This document shows positions 1 through 5,628 of a DNA stretch of 5,628 bases, piece by piece. Every line of letters starts with the position of its first letter. The first letter of the stretch is position 1. The position numbers and the translations under genes are program-made. The notes under the pieces were generated by a model, which saw only the letters and a list, made by a program, of their open reading frames with translations, was not told the origin of the DNA and made no database searches. The DNA comes from an uncultured Flavobacteriales bacterium (GTDB lineage: Bacteria > Bacteroidota > Bacteroidia > Flavobacteriales_D > Sanyastnellaceae), in NCBI GenBank assembly GCA_937967465.1, contig CALBSW010000093.1, forward strand, positions 1-5,628, in the 5' to 3' direction.

Positions 1-218
1 GGGCTGAGCCAGGTGAGCGCGCCTTCCTTGAGGACGAAGTTCTCGAGGAGGTAGTTGATCGGGACGGTGATGCCGAGGACGAAGATCACGGCGAATCCGA
101 GGCCGACGGCCGTCTTCACCGTCTTGGAGACGGCGAGGTACGAGCACATGCCCAGGAAGTACGCGAAGATCATGTTCTCCACGAAGATGCCCTTGACGAA
201 AATGCTGAGGTATTCCAT
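1..218 (-). CDS. nqrE: Na+-translocating NADH:quinone oxidoreductase subunit E (NqrE), 3'-truncated by window edge
   Basis: This is an integral membrane subunit of the Na+-NQR respiratory pump. Only the first 72 codons (plus two bases) are present; the family is about 200 residues long. The ATG at 216-218 opens a protein beginning MEYLSIFVKGIFVENMIF, followed by FLGMCSYLAVS and a second hydrophobic stretch (GLGFAVIFVLGITVPINYLL). This matches the NqrE N-terminus closely, and the start lines up with the usual family start. Cys25, in the FLGMC motif, corresponds by position to the NqrE cysteine that, with cysteines of NqrD, ligates the iron-sulphur centre lying between the two subunits in the membrane (Vibrio cholerae structures). 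The second NqrE cysteine would lie outside the window. The start is 19 bases after the nqrD stop, with no strong Shine-Dalgarno sequence. RnfA/RsxA is the related alternative, but the nqrABCD context settles it as NqrE. Confidence 0.96.
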   Translation of the reverse strand, partial: MEYLSIFVKGIFVENMIFAYFLGMCSYLAVSKTVKTAVGLGFAVIFVLGITVPINYLLENFVLKEGALTWLS

Positions 219-237
219 GTCAGTTCAGGTCTGGGGT

Positions 238-930
238 TCAGTTCTCCTCGATGAGGCTGCGGTTGCGGGCACGTTGGATCCAGATGATCACCCCCACGGT
301 GATGAGCGCCATGGGCGGCAGGATCATCAGGTTGTTGTTCTCATAGAAGCCGCCGTTGGCGTAGAACCAGCCCTCGGGCAGGAACTTCACCTGGCCGACA
401 CCCGGGAAGCTGATGGCGCCGCTGCCGAACACCTCGCGGACGAGGGCCACGGCCAGCAGAATCCAGGCGTATCCCATGGCGTTGCCGACCGCGTCGAGCA
501 TGGACGGTCCTGGCTTGTTGCCCAGGGCGAAGGCCTCGAGGCGGCCCATGATGATGCAGTTGGTGATGATCAGGCCGACGAAGACGGACAGCTTCTCGGA
601 GATGTCCGGGCTGTAGGCCTTGAGGACCTCGTCCACGATGATCACCAGCGAGGCGATCACCACGAGCTGGACGATGATGCGGATGCGGTCCGGGATGATG
701 TTGCGCATCAGCGACACGATGACGTTGCCGCCGATCATCACGAAGAGCACGGCGAGGGACATGATGACGGCCTGCTGCACCTGCACCGTGATGGCGAGGG
801 CGGAACAGATGCCGAGCACCTGCACCGTGATGGGGTTGCTGTCGTCGAGCGGATCGGTCAGGAGCTTGCGGTTCTTCTTCGAGAACAGCGACTCCTTCTT
901 CTCGACTGCGGGGGTCGTTTCGGTGCTCAT
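238..930 (-). CDS. nqrD: Na+-translocating NADH:quinone oxidoreductase subunit D (NqrD)
   Basis: This polytopic inner-membrane subunit (230 aa, about six hydrophobic segments) pairs with NqrE to form the membrane core of Na+-NQR and to hold its iron-sulphur centre. Family signatures seen are LTDPLDDSNPI (residues 24-34), QVLGICSALA (37-46), LMRNIIPDRIRI (74-85), the cytosolic-loop motif TNCIIMGRLEAFA (123-135) and a C-terminal PPMALI helix followed by a charged tail. Cys42 and Cys125 are the expected cluster ligands; their 83-residue spacing equals that of Cys29 and Cys112 in V. cholerae NqrD. The N-terminus is about 13 residues longer than in Vibrio and carries charged KKE/KKNRK patches. I chose the ATG at 928-930, which overlaps the nqrC stop by one base (TGATG), over an adjacent GTG one codon upstream; translational coupling with nqrC is likely. 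RnfE is the paralogous alternative but does not fit the operon. Confidence 0.97.
   Translation of the reverse strand: MSTETTPAVEKKESLFSKKNRKLLTDPLDDSNPITVQVLGICSALAITVQVQQAVIMSLAVLFVMIGGNVIVSLMRNIIPDRIRIIVQLVVIASLVIIVDEVLKAYSPDISEKLSVFVGLIITNCIIMGRLEAFALGNKPGPSMLDAVGNAMGYAWILLAVALVREVFGSGAISFPGVGQVKFLPEGWFYANGGFYENNNLMILPPMALITVGVIIWIQRARNRSLIEEN
777..833. repeat. 18-bp perfect direct repeat inside nqrD (777-794 and 816-833)
   Basis: The 18-base string GCACCTGCACCGTGATGG (plus strand) occurs twice, 39 bases apart, in frame within nqrD. Both copies encode Ile-Thr-Val-Gln-Val with identical codons, on either side of the cluster-ligand segment GICSALA. Slippage between the copies would remove exactly 13 codons. 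It is most likely a by-product of strong codon bias in similar helix sequence rather than a functional element. Confidence 0.8.
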
Positions 931-1670
931 CACTTCTGTGCTTTCGGAGCGGATTGGAAATACTTGAGGTAGATGCCCATGGTCCGGTCGACCATCTCAC
1001 CCACCCCCTTCGAGGTGATCGTGCCGCCGGTGATGCCGTCCACGCTGTAGTCCGTGGTCGGCGCACCGCCCTTCACCACGGCGAAGTGGGGAGCGACCTT
1101 GTTGATTTTCTTGCCCTTGAACGGCGCCTGGAAGAAGCCCTCCTTGATTTCGGCACCGAGGCCCGGGGTCTCCGTCTTGTGGTCGAACACGGCGCCGTAG
1201 ATGGTCTCCATGTCGGACTCGAGGGCGACGTAGCCCCAGATCGGACCCCAGAGGCCCTTGCCGACGACCGGCACCACGTAGAGGTCCTGCCCGTCCTTCT
1301 GGCACGCGAAGAGCGGGAACGACAGCTCGCTGGCCGGCGCCTTGCTGCGGTAGTCCTTCTTCACGTCGATGTTGAAGGGATCCTCCGCGTTGGTGGGGTC
1401 CACAGATCCGCCCATGGTGTTGACCTGGCGGCCTTCGCTGTCGATGGAGATGCGCTCGGTCACGTACTCGGCGAAGACCGGCTCGACTGCACCGCGCTCG
1501 CTCGGCACGCCGATGGCGCCGAGGATGTTCATCATCTTCTTCTCGGCCTGGTTGGCCTTCTGCATCGGCTTGAGCGAGAGGCTCAGCGACGCGAGGATGG
1601 CCCCCACCATCACCACCATCACGATGGCGAAGATGAAGGTGTACCCGTTGGAGTTCTTGTTGAATGCCAT
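930..1670 (-). CDS. nqrC: Na+-translocating NADH:quinone oxidoreductase subunit C (NqrC), covalent FMN-bearing subunit
   Basis: The 246-aa subunit is anchored by one N-terminal transmembrane helix (about residues 10-33, rich in Ile, Val and Met). The rest is a periplasmic FMN-binding domain (PF04205 type) that relays electrons through Na+-NQR. The flavin site is visible near the C-terminus as D211-G-I-T-G-G-T217-I-T-S, the equivalent of the Dxx(S/T)GATxT motif whose threonine carries FMN through a phosphoester bond, added by the transferase ApbE. Position 216 is Gly where the classical motif has Ala. Other family features are GLWGPIWGYVAL (about 142-153) and ETPGLGAEI (about 169-177). The length is close to Vibrio NqrC (about 257 aa). 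The ATG at 1668-1670 is the first in frame and puts the helix at the expected place. It lies 17 bases after the nqrB stop without a clear Shine-Dalgarno sequence; the gene's stop overlaps the nqrD start. Confidence 0.97.
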   Translation of the reverse strand: MAFNKNSNGYTFIFAIVMVVMVGAILASLSLSLKPMQKANQAEKKMMNILGAIGVPSERGAVEPVFAEYVTERISIDSEGRQVNTMGGSVDPTNAEDPFNIDVKKDYRSKAPASELSFPLFACQKDGQDLYVVPVVGKGLWGPIWGYVALESDMETIYGAVFDHKTETPGLGAEIKEGFFQAPFKGKKINKVAPHFAVVKGGAPTTDYSVDGITGGTITSKGVGEMVDRTMGIYLKYFQSAPKAQK

Positions 1671-1687
1671 GTGGTCTTAATTCAGGG

Positions 1688-2938
1688 TCAGGCGACGGCA
1701 GCGGTGGCGGCGAGGCGCTTTTCGCGGCGGCGGATGTTGGCTTCGATCACGTAGTGGTCAATGGTCGGTGCCATCACGTTCATGAAGAGGATGGCCATCA
1801 TGACGCCCTCGGGGTAAGCTGGGTTGAAGACGCGGATCATGATGGAAAAGAATCCACCGAGGAATCCGTAGATCCACTTGCCTGTGTTGGTCTGCGCGGC
1901 GCTCACAGGGTCGGTGGCCATGAAGACCGCACCGAACATGAATCCGCCCATCACAATTTGGTGAACCGGTCCAATGGTCATGTAAGCGTTGAGGCCGAGC
2001 TGGTTGAAGATGACGCCCATGACGAGTCCACCGACGATGAAGCTCGAGATGATGCGCCAGCTGCCGATGCCCGTCCAAATGAGGAGTGCAGCACCGATGA
2101 GGGCTGCGAGGGCACTGGTTTCCGCCACAGATCCGGGAATCGTGCCAATGAAGCAGTTCATGAAGGAGAACATGCCCCCGTCCGCAAACATGGCCATGAC
2201 GCCATTGGATACTTCACCGTTGACCGGTTGGCCCACCGTATTGGCCAATTGACCCAATGCCGTGGCGCCGGTGTATCCATCGGCCAGCACACCGCCGGCC
2301 TTGGAGGCCATGACGTCGTGGATCCAGATTTCACCGGACATCTGCTTCGGGTAAGCGAAGAAGAGGAAGGCGCGGGCCGTGAGGGCCACGTTGAGGATGT
2401 TCATGCCCGTGCCACCGAAGACCTCTTTGGCGATGAGCACCGCGAAAGCCGTGGCGACGGCGACCATCCACAATGGAACGTCGACCGGCATGATGAGCGG
2501 GATGAGCATGCCGCTGACGAGGAAGCCCTCGTTGATGGCATGACCGTTCATGCCCGCGATGACGAACTCGATGCCGAGGCCGGTCGCGTAGCTGACGACA
2601 ATGAGAGGGACCACCTTGATGGCGCCCACAATCAGCTTGTCGAGCAGCATGGCGTTCCACGGATCGGCCGTGGTGATCTCGCCGAGGCTGAGGAAGTACT
2701 GGTATCCGATGTTACAGGTGCCGAACAACAGCGCCGGAACCATGGCCACGATGACGAGGAACATGGTCCGCTTCAGGTCGATGCCATCCCGGACGTGCAC
2801 CCCCTTGGAGGTGGTGTGACCCGGAGTGAAGAGGAAGGTCTCCAGGGCGTCAAAGACGACCCAGAAGCGCTTGAGTTTGCCCTCTCCGGTGAAGTTGGGC
2901 TTGACGCGCTCTTCGATGAGTTTGTGCAGTGCCTTCAT
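1688..2938 (-). CDS. nqrB: Na+-translocating NADH:quinone oxidoreductase subunit B (NqrB), membrane Na+-pump and FMN subunit
   Basis: This 416-aa polytopic membrane protein is the largest membrane subunit of Na+-NQR and carries the covalently bound FMN and the main ion-conducting helices. The flavinylation motif D220-G-Y-T-G-A-T226 is intact, with Thr226 as the likely FMN acceptor (Thr236 in V. cholerae). Other family blocks are FTPGHTTSKGVHVRDGIDLKR (about 37-57), HAINEGFLVSGMLIP (133-147), the very conserved KEVFGGTGMNILN (171-183) followed by ARAFLFFAYP (188-197), MATDPVSA, and a C-terminal APTIDHYVIEANIRRR. Asp394 in that last block probably corresponds to V. cholerae Asp397, implicated in Na+ handling. 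Total length matches Vibrio NqrB (about 415 aa). The ATG at 2936-2938 gives the typical start MKALHKLIEE and lies 26 bases after the nqrA stop, with at best a weak AGAAG ribosome-binding site. Part of the gene uses more A/T-ending codons than nqrC-nqrE. RnfD is the paralogous alternative. Confidence 0.97.
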   Translation of the reverse strand: MKALHKLIEERVKPNFTGEGKLKRFWVVFDALETFLFTPGHTTSKGVHVRDGIDLKRTMFLVIVAMVPALLFGTCNIGYQYFLSLGEITTADPWNAMLLDKLIVGAIKVVPLIVVSYATGLGIEFVIAGMNGHAINEGFLVSGMLIPLIMPVDVPLWMVAVATAFAVLIAKEVFGGTGMNILNVALTARAFLFFAYPKQMSGEIWIHDVMASKAGGVLADGYTGATALGQLANTVGQPVNGEVSNGVMAMFADGGMFSFMNCFIGTIPGSVAETSALAALIGAALLIWTGIGSWRIISSFIVGGLVMGVIFNQLGLNAYMTIGPVHQIVMGGFMFGAVFMATDPVSAAQTNTGKWIYGFLGGFFSIMIRVFNPAYPEGVMMAILFMNVMAPTIDHYVIEANIRRREKRLAATAAVA

Positions 2939-2964
2939 GATGATGTGCTTCTACTGGGTTGCGG

Positions 2965-4320
2965 TCAGGCGAATTCGGCGATCATTTGATCCAAGCCTTT
3001 CCGAACCATGTCCTGGACAGCAAGCTTGGACGTACAGACGTATTCGCACAGGGCGAAGTCCTCAGGGGCCACTTCGTAGATCCCAAGCTTCTCCATCCGG
3101 TCGATGTCACCGACCATGATGGACTTGATGAGCTGGACTGGGTAAATGTCAAAGGGGAACACGGCGTCGTACTGGCCGCTGACCACGAAGGCCCGCTCCT
3201 CTCCATTGTTGTTGGTGTTGAGGTCGAATTCCTTGGACTTCGGCATCAGCCACGTCGGGAAGGCGCGGGAGGCACTGAACTTGTCCAGGCCAGGACCGAG
3301 CCAGCCCTTGGTCAAGAAAAACAACGGCTCGTGGCCTTCGGGGATGCAGGTGACCTGTTGATCGAAGAAGCCGAGTGCGCCCTCCTCTCCACGCTGGGTA
3401 CCGGTGAGCACGTTGCCTGAAATGACACGGGTGTCTTCCATCATCACGCGGTCTTTGACAAGGTCGGCCATCGGAGTGCCGATGGTGGTGGACAAGAGTG
3501 CAGGCTGGCTGCGGCTTCCCGTCAGTGCCACCACCCGACGTCCGACGTAGCGGCCAGCGGACAGGCCCTCGCCGATGTTGGCGACGTCCTGGATGCTGAG
3601 CGTCCACACTTCTTCGCCCTTGTTCATGGGGGCCACGCTGTGGATTTGCACGCCCACGTTGCCAGCCGGGTGAGGTCCGGCGAATGCGGTGATGTCCGCC
3701 TCGGACATGCCGTCGAACGTGTTGTCGCCAGAGCGGACACCGAGTTGAACCTTCTTGCCGTCTCCCAGCAGGGTATTCAAGAAGGCGAGTCCTTGGCGCA
3801 CCTGATCCAAACGGTCACCGACCACTTGCTCTGCTGTGGGGGCGAGCGGCGCAGAATCGAAGGTGCTGACGAAAATGTCGCGCGGCTGGCTGTCTGGTCC
3901 CGGCATCACGTCGAAGGGACGCTGGCGGAGCATCGGCCAGAAACCGTGGGCGAGCATGGCACTTCGCACGTCTTCGGCGGAAGCACTGCCCGCCGAGAGG
4001 CCCTGGAAGGTGACTTCCCCTTCTCCTCCAGCCACCACGTCCACGCGCAGGATGCGGCGCTTTTCGCCGCGTACCGGCTCTTGCACCGTGCCGGAGATGG
4101 CGCTGACGAATTGGATGGATGGATTCTTCTTGTCCGTGAACAGGACATCCCCGGCCTGGACGGAGGTGCCTGCCTTCACGGCCATTTTGGGAATGAGACC
4201 GTGGAAATCGGTGGGGTGCAGCGAGAATCGGTCTGCAGTGGAGAGGGCATGGAGGTCGCCGTGGGCGCCGCCTTTCAGGCGAATGTCCAGGCCTTTCCGG
4301 ATCTTGACGGGTGCAGGCAT
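2965..4320 (-). CDS. nqrA: Na+-translocating NADH:quinone oxidoreductase subunit A (NqrA)
   Basis: NqrA is the peripheral cytoplasmic subunit of Na+-NQR, attached to NqrB; it has no transmembrane segment here either. The protein is 451 aa (446 in Vibrio). It begins KIRKGLDIRLKG and continues with a biotinyl/lipoyl-like domain: LHPTDFHGLIPKMAVKAGTSV (about 34-54), GDVLFTDKK (57-65) and SAISGTVQEPVRGEKR (73-88). Next come the Rossmann-like and SLBB-type portions with GPHPAGNVGVQIH (215-227). The C-terminal motif CEYVCTSK (425-432) contains Cys425 and Cys429. A longer reading frame extends upstream to about 4719, but those 133 codons look nothing like NqrA and overlap the divergent plug gene, so the ATG at 4318-4320 is chosen. 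It is the first gene of the operon, about 20 bases below a predicted promoter, and no good Shine-Dalgarno sequence precedes it. Confidence 0.97.
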   Translation of the reverse strand: MPAPVKIRKGLDIRLKGGAHGDLHALSTADRFSLHPTDFHGLIPKMAVKAGTSVQAGDVLFTDKKNPSIQFVSAISGTVQEPVRGEKRRILRVDVVAGGEGEVTFQGLSAGSASAEDVRSAMLAHGFWPMLRQRPFDVMPGPDSQPRDIFVSTFDSAPLAPTAEQVVGDRLDQVRQGLAFLNTLLGDGKKVQLGVRSGDNTFDGMSEADITAFAGPHPAGNVGVQIHSVAPMNKGEEVWTLSIQDVANIGEGLSAGRYVGRRVVALTGSRSQPALLSTTIGTPMADLVKDRVMMEDTRVISGNVLTGTQRGEEGALGFFDQQVTCIPEGHEPLFFLTKGWLGPGLDKFSASRAFPTWLMPKSKEFDLNTNNNGEERAFVVSGQYDAVFPFDIYPVQLIKSIMVGDIDRMEKLGIYEVAPEDFALCEYVCTSKLAVQDMVRKGLDQMIAEFA

Positions 4321-4338
4321 GTGCAGGATACGTGCGGG

Positions 4339-4353
4339 ATTTGCGCCGCAAAT
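4339..4353. promoter_or_regulatory. Perfect 15-bp palindrome over the nqr promoter (possible operator)
   Basis: The sequence ATTTGCG-C-CGCAAAT has two perfect 7-bp arms around a single central base. It overlaps the last five bases of the predicted -7 element and covers the predicted transcription start of nqrA. A symmetrical site in this position would suit a dimeric repressor. No regulator is visible in the window, so the function is an inference; a chance palindrome of this size in 5.6 kb is not excluded. Confidence 0.35.
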
Positions 4354-4356
4354 GTA
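4349..4356 (-). promoter_or_regulatory. Predicted -7 promoter element of the nqr operon (TACATTTG)
   Basis: Read on the minus strand this is TACATTTG, an exact match to the TAnnTTTG -7 consensus used by the primary sigma factor of Bacteroidota. It lies 28 bases above the nqrA ATG, so transcription would start near 4341-4344 and leave a leader of roughly 20-25 bases. No convincing -33 TTG/TTTG box is present 17-23 bases further upstream, which lowers confidence. It is the only good promoter match I found before nqrA. Confidence 0.55.
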
Positions 4357-4452
4357 CAGCCTGAAAGCCCATCTGACCCGGTCGAGGGGCACAGCCTGCT
4401 CCCCCTTGTCCACATTCGGTGCGGAAGTGCGGACAACCGGTAATTTCGCACG

Positions 4453-5628
4453 GTGCGTCCCTTCCCATTTTCTCCCTTCAGACGGCAGGTGATCCATGCC
4501 TTTTGCCTGGCCCAGCTGGGCGTATTCGGCCTGTTCGCCGCAATCTCTGCTCAGGTGCCCGTGGCGTTCACCGCCCCGCACATCAAATCGGTTCGCCTGC
4601 ACCCTCCCGGTGCGCCGCTGGGTGGTCCGTTCATGGAATTGGGTGGCGATGCCGGTTTGGTGCTTCGCTATGATGACCTCAGTGGCAACTGGCCCGACCA
4701 CGAATGGACCTTGGTGCATTGCCTCTCAGACTGGTCGGGCTTCACGGATTTGACCGATTGGGATTTTCTCGAAGGCTGGGCACCGGACGACCTTGATCAA
4801 GTCGAAAACAGCTTTGGCGGCGCCATTCCATTCGCTCACGTCTCCTCTCCCATTCCCTCCCGGGATTTGCGCCCCACCCGAAGCGGACACTACCTGCTCA
4901 TCGTCCACGAGGCCGGAGACCCGGATGCCGTGATCATCCTGCGCCGACTCGTGGTGTACGAGCGTCTGTCCAATGTCCAACCCAACCTGCGTCGCCCCAT
5001 GGAAGCCGACAAGGTGCCCACGCACCAACGCGTCGAAGCCGAGGTCGAGCTGCTGCCCGGACACCGCTGGTTCAACCCGATGCAAGAGGTGCGCCTGAGT
5101 GTGATGCAAAACGGCGATTGGCTGCACTCCGTTCACGACATCCCAGCCAACCAGCTGCGCGGTGAGTTTCTGACCTTTTCAATGGATCCAGCGCTGACCT
5201 TTGATGGCGGAGACCGTTGGCGTTCGGCGGACCTCAAGTCGCTCGCCTACCTGGCGCCGGGCATCGAGAAGATGACCGAACCCGATGCAGGCAGCGGGTT
5301 GCCCTGGCAGTTCCAGCTTGGACGCGACGCTTCACGCCGATTCAAGCTGCAGACCTCCCGGCCCGACCTCAAAGGGGCCTTCACGGTCCACAACGACCGC
5401 TTCGATGATGTCGAGCTGACTTCGGAGTACCTGGACGTCACCTTTCGATTGGACCACAAGAACTTCGGCGAGGTGCCGGAAGTCTACGTGTTTGGCGCGC
5501 TGTCCGGTTGGACACTGGATCCCGCCTTTCGCATGGAGTACGACGCGGAACGGCTGGAGTATCGCCTGACCACCCGACTGAAACAAGGCTGGGTCGACTA
5601 CAAGGATGTGTGCGTGGCCGAGACAGGG
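4453..5628 (+). CDS. Type IX secretion system plug protein (DUF5103 family), 3'-truncated by window edge
   Basis: This is a periplasmic protein of the Bacteroidota type IX secretion system. In Flavobacterium johnsoniae the family member (Plug) closes the periplasmic end of the SprA translocon when PorV is not bound. The frame is open from a TAA at 4441-4443 to the window end (392 codons); the family is usually a little over 400 residues, so most of it is here. With the GTG at 4453 the protein has an Arg-containing n-region (R2, R10, R11), a hydrophobic core and AISA|Q, a plausible signal peptidase I site after residue 33. Family motifs follow: IKSVRLHPPG, LVLRYDDL, HCLSDW (89-94), SGHYLLIV (144-151), NPMQEVRLSVMQNGDW (208-223), GGDRWRSADLKSLAYL (about 252-267), VYVFGALSGW and LKQGWVDYKDV (376-386). 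The GTG at 4489 is an alternative start, but it gives a signal peptide without basic residues; no in-frame ATG precedes the mature region. The gene is divergent from nqrA. Confidence 0.88.
   Translation, partial: MRPFPFSPFRRQVIHAFCLAQLGVFGLFAAISAQVPVAFTAPHIKSVRLHPPGAPLGGPFMELGGDAGLVLRYDDLSGNWPDHEWTLVHCLSDWSGFTDLTDWDFLEGWAPDDLDQVENSFGGAIPFAHVSSPIPSRDLRPTRSGHYLLIVHEAGDPDAVIILRRLVVYERLSNVQPNLRRPMEADKVPTHQRVEAEVELLPGHRWFNPMQEVRLSVMQNGDWLHSVHDIPANQLRGEFLTFSMDPALTFDGGDRWRSADLKSLAYLAPGIEKMTEPDAGSGLPWQFQLGRDASRRFKLQTSRPDLKGAFTVHNDRFDDVELTSEYLDVTFRLDHKNFGEVPEVYVFGALSGWTLDPAFRMEYDAERLEYRLTTRLKQGWVDYKDVCVAETG

Larger units (their letters stand above)
4321..4452. other. Divergent intergenic region between nqrA and the T9SS plug gene
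   Basis: These 132 bases separate two divergently transcribed genes. The nqrA side holds the predicted -7 element and palindrome. On the plug-gene side the only promoter-like string is TAATTTCG at 4441-4448, one mismatch from TAnnTTTG, with no well-spaced -33 box. That string would start transcription around 4455, just after the upstream GTG, and so would favour the GTG at 4489 as the plug start. I see no tRNA, small RNA, riboswitch or terminator hairpin here. Confidence 0.6.

Noticed and set aside
1605..1626. CAC/CAT triplet-rich tract resembling a microsatellite
   Set aside because: It is explained by the Met-Val-rich transmembrane helix of NqrC and is not a perfect repeat.
954..1754. 266-codon plus-strand frame with a run of histidines, suggesting a metal-binding protein
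   Set aside because: The His run is the reverse complement of Met/Val codons in the NqrC transmembrane helix, where CACCAT-type triplets repeat. The frame is a shadow of nqrC.
1664..2989. 441-codon plus-strand open frame opposite nqrB
   Set aside because: It is an antisense shadow of a high-GC gene. Its His/Asp/Glu-rich product has no recognisable domain, and nqrB is unmistakable on the other strand.
238..4320. Rnf (RnfABCDGE) complex instead of Nqr
   Set aside because: The first gene is a clear NqrA, which Rnf lacks, and the gene order A-B-C-D-E and subunit lengths fit Na+-NQR.
4321..4719. Long N-terminal extension of nqrA (open frame up to about 4719)
   Set aside because: The extra 133 codons show no similarity to the NqrA family and overlap the signal peptide and first domain of the divergent plug gene. 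The ATG at 4320 gives the normal length and N-terminus.
4496..4753. 85-codon plus-strand frame starting with an ATG near the plug start
   Set aside because: It is out of frame with the plug protein, whose signal peptide and domain motifs occupy the same bases. The product looks like nothing known.
4726..5136. 136-codon minus-strand frame opposite the plug gene
   Set aside because: It is a shadow of the plug coding sequence, with no domain signature or promoter.

Overview
The window looks like the chromosome of a Bacteroidota bacterium with unusually high GC for that phylum. Three things suggest this: a gene for the type IX secretion system (T9SS) plug protein, a family essentially confined to Bacteroidota; a perfect TAnnTTTG Bacteroidota-type -7 promoter element upstream of nqrA; and weak or absent Shine-Dalgarno sequences. 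GC looks to be around 60% by eye, with mostly G or C at third codon positions. I cannot name a genus.

Layout. Positions 4320 down to 1, on the minus strand, hold the front of an operon for the sodium-pumping NADH:quinone oxidoreductase (Na+-NQR): nqrA (2965-4320), nqrB (1688-2938), nqrC (930-1670), nqrD (238-930) and the first 72 codons of nqrE (1-218, running off the left edge). The gaps are 26, 17, -1 (overlap) and 19 bases, so the genes are almost certainly co-transcribed. nqrF, and the flavin transferase gene apbE, are not in the window. A 132-base divergent intergenic region (4321-4452) separates nqrA from a plus-strand gene that runs off the right edge (4453-5628, at least 392 codons). 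This gene encodes a secreted T9SS plug protein (DUF5103 family).

How the genes work together. NqrB, C, D and E form the membrane and periplasmic parts of the pump. NqrB and NqrC carry the covalent FMN sites (threonine motifs visible in both), NqrD and NqrE supply the cysteines of the membrane-embedded iron-sulphur centre (visible in both), and NqrA sits on the cytoplasmic side. The complex couples electron flow from NADH to quinone with export of Na+. The plug protein works in a different process, sealing the outer-membrane T9SS translocon; its only visible link to nqr is the shared intergenic region.

Nothing here looks like a new biological system. The most interesting items are a perfect 7-bp-arm palindrome over the predicted nqr promoter, the plug gene with its probable GTG start and no stop inside the window, a Gly-for-Ala variant in the NqrC flavinylation motif, an 18-bp repeat inside nqrD, and an apparent drop in GC at third positions within nqrB.
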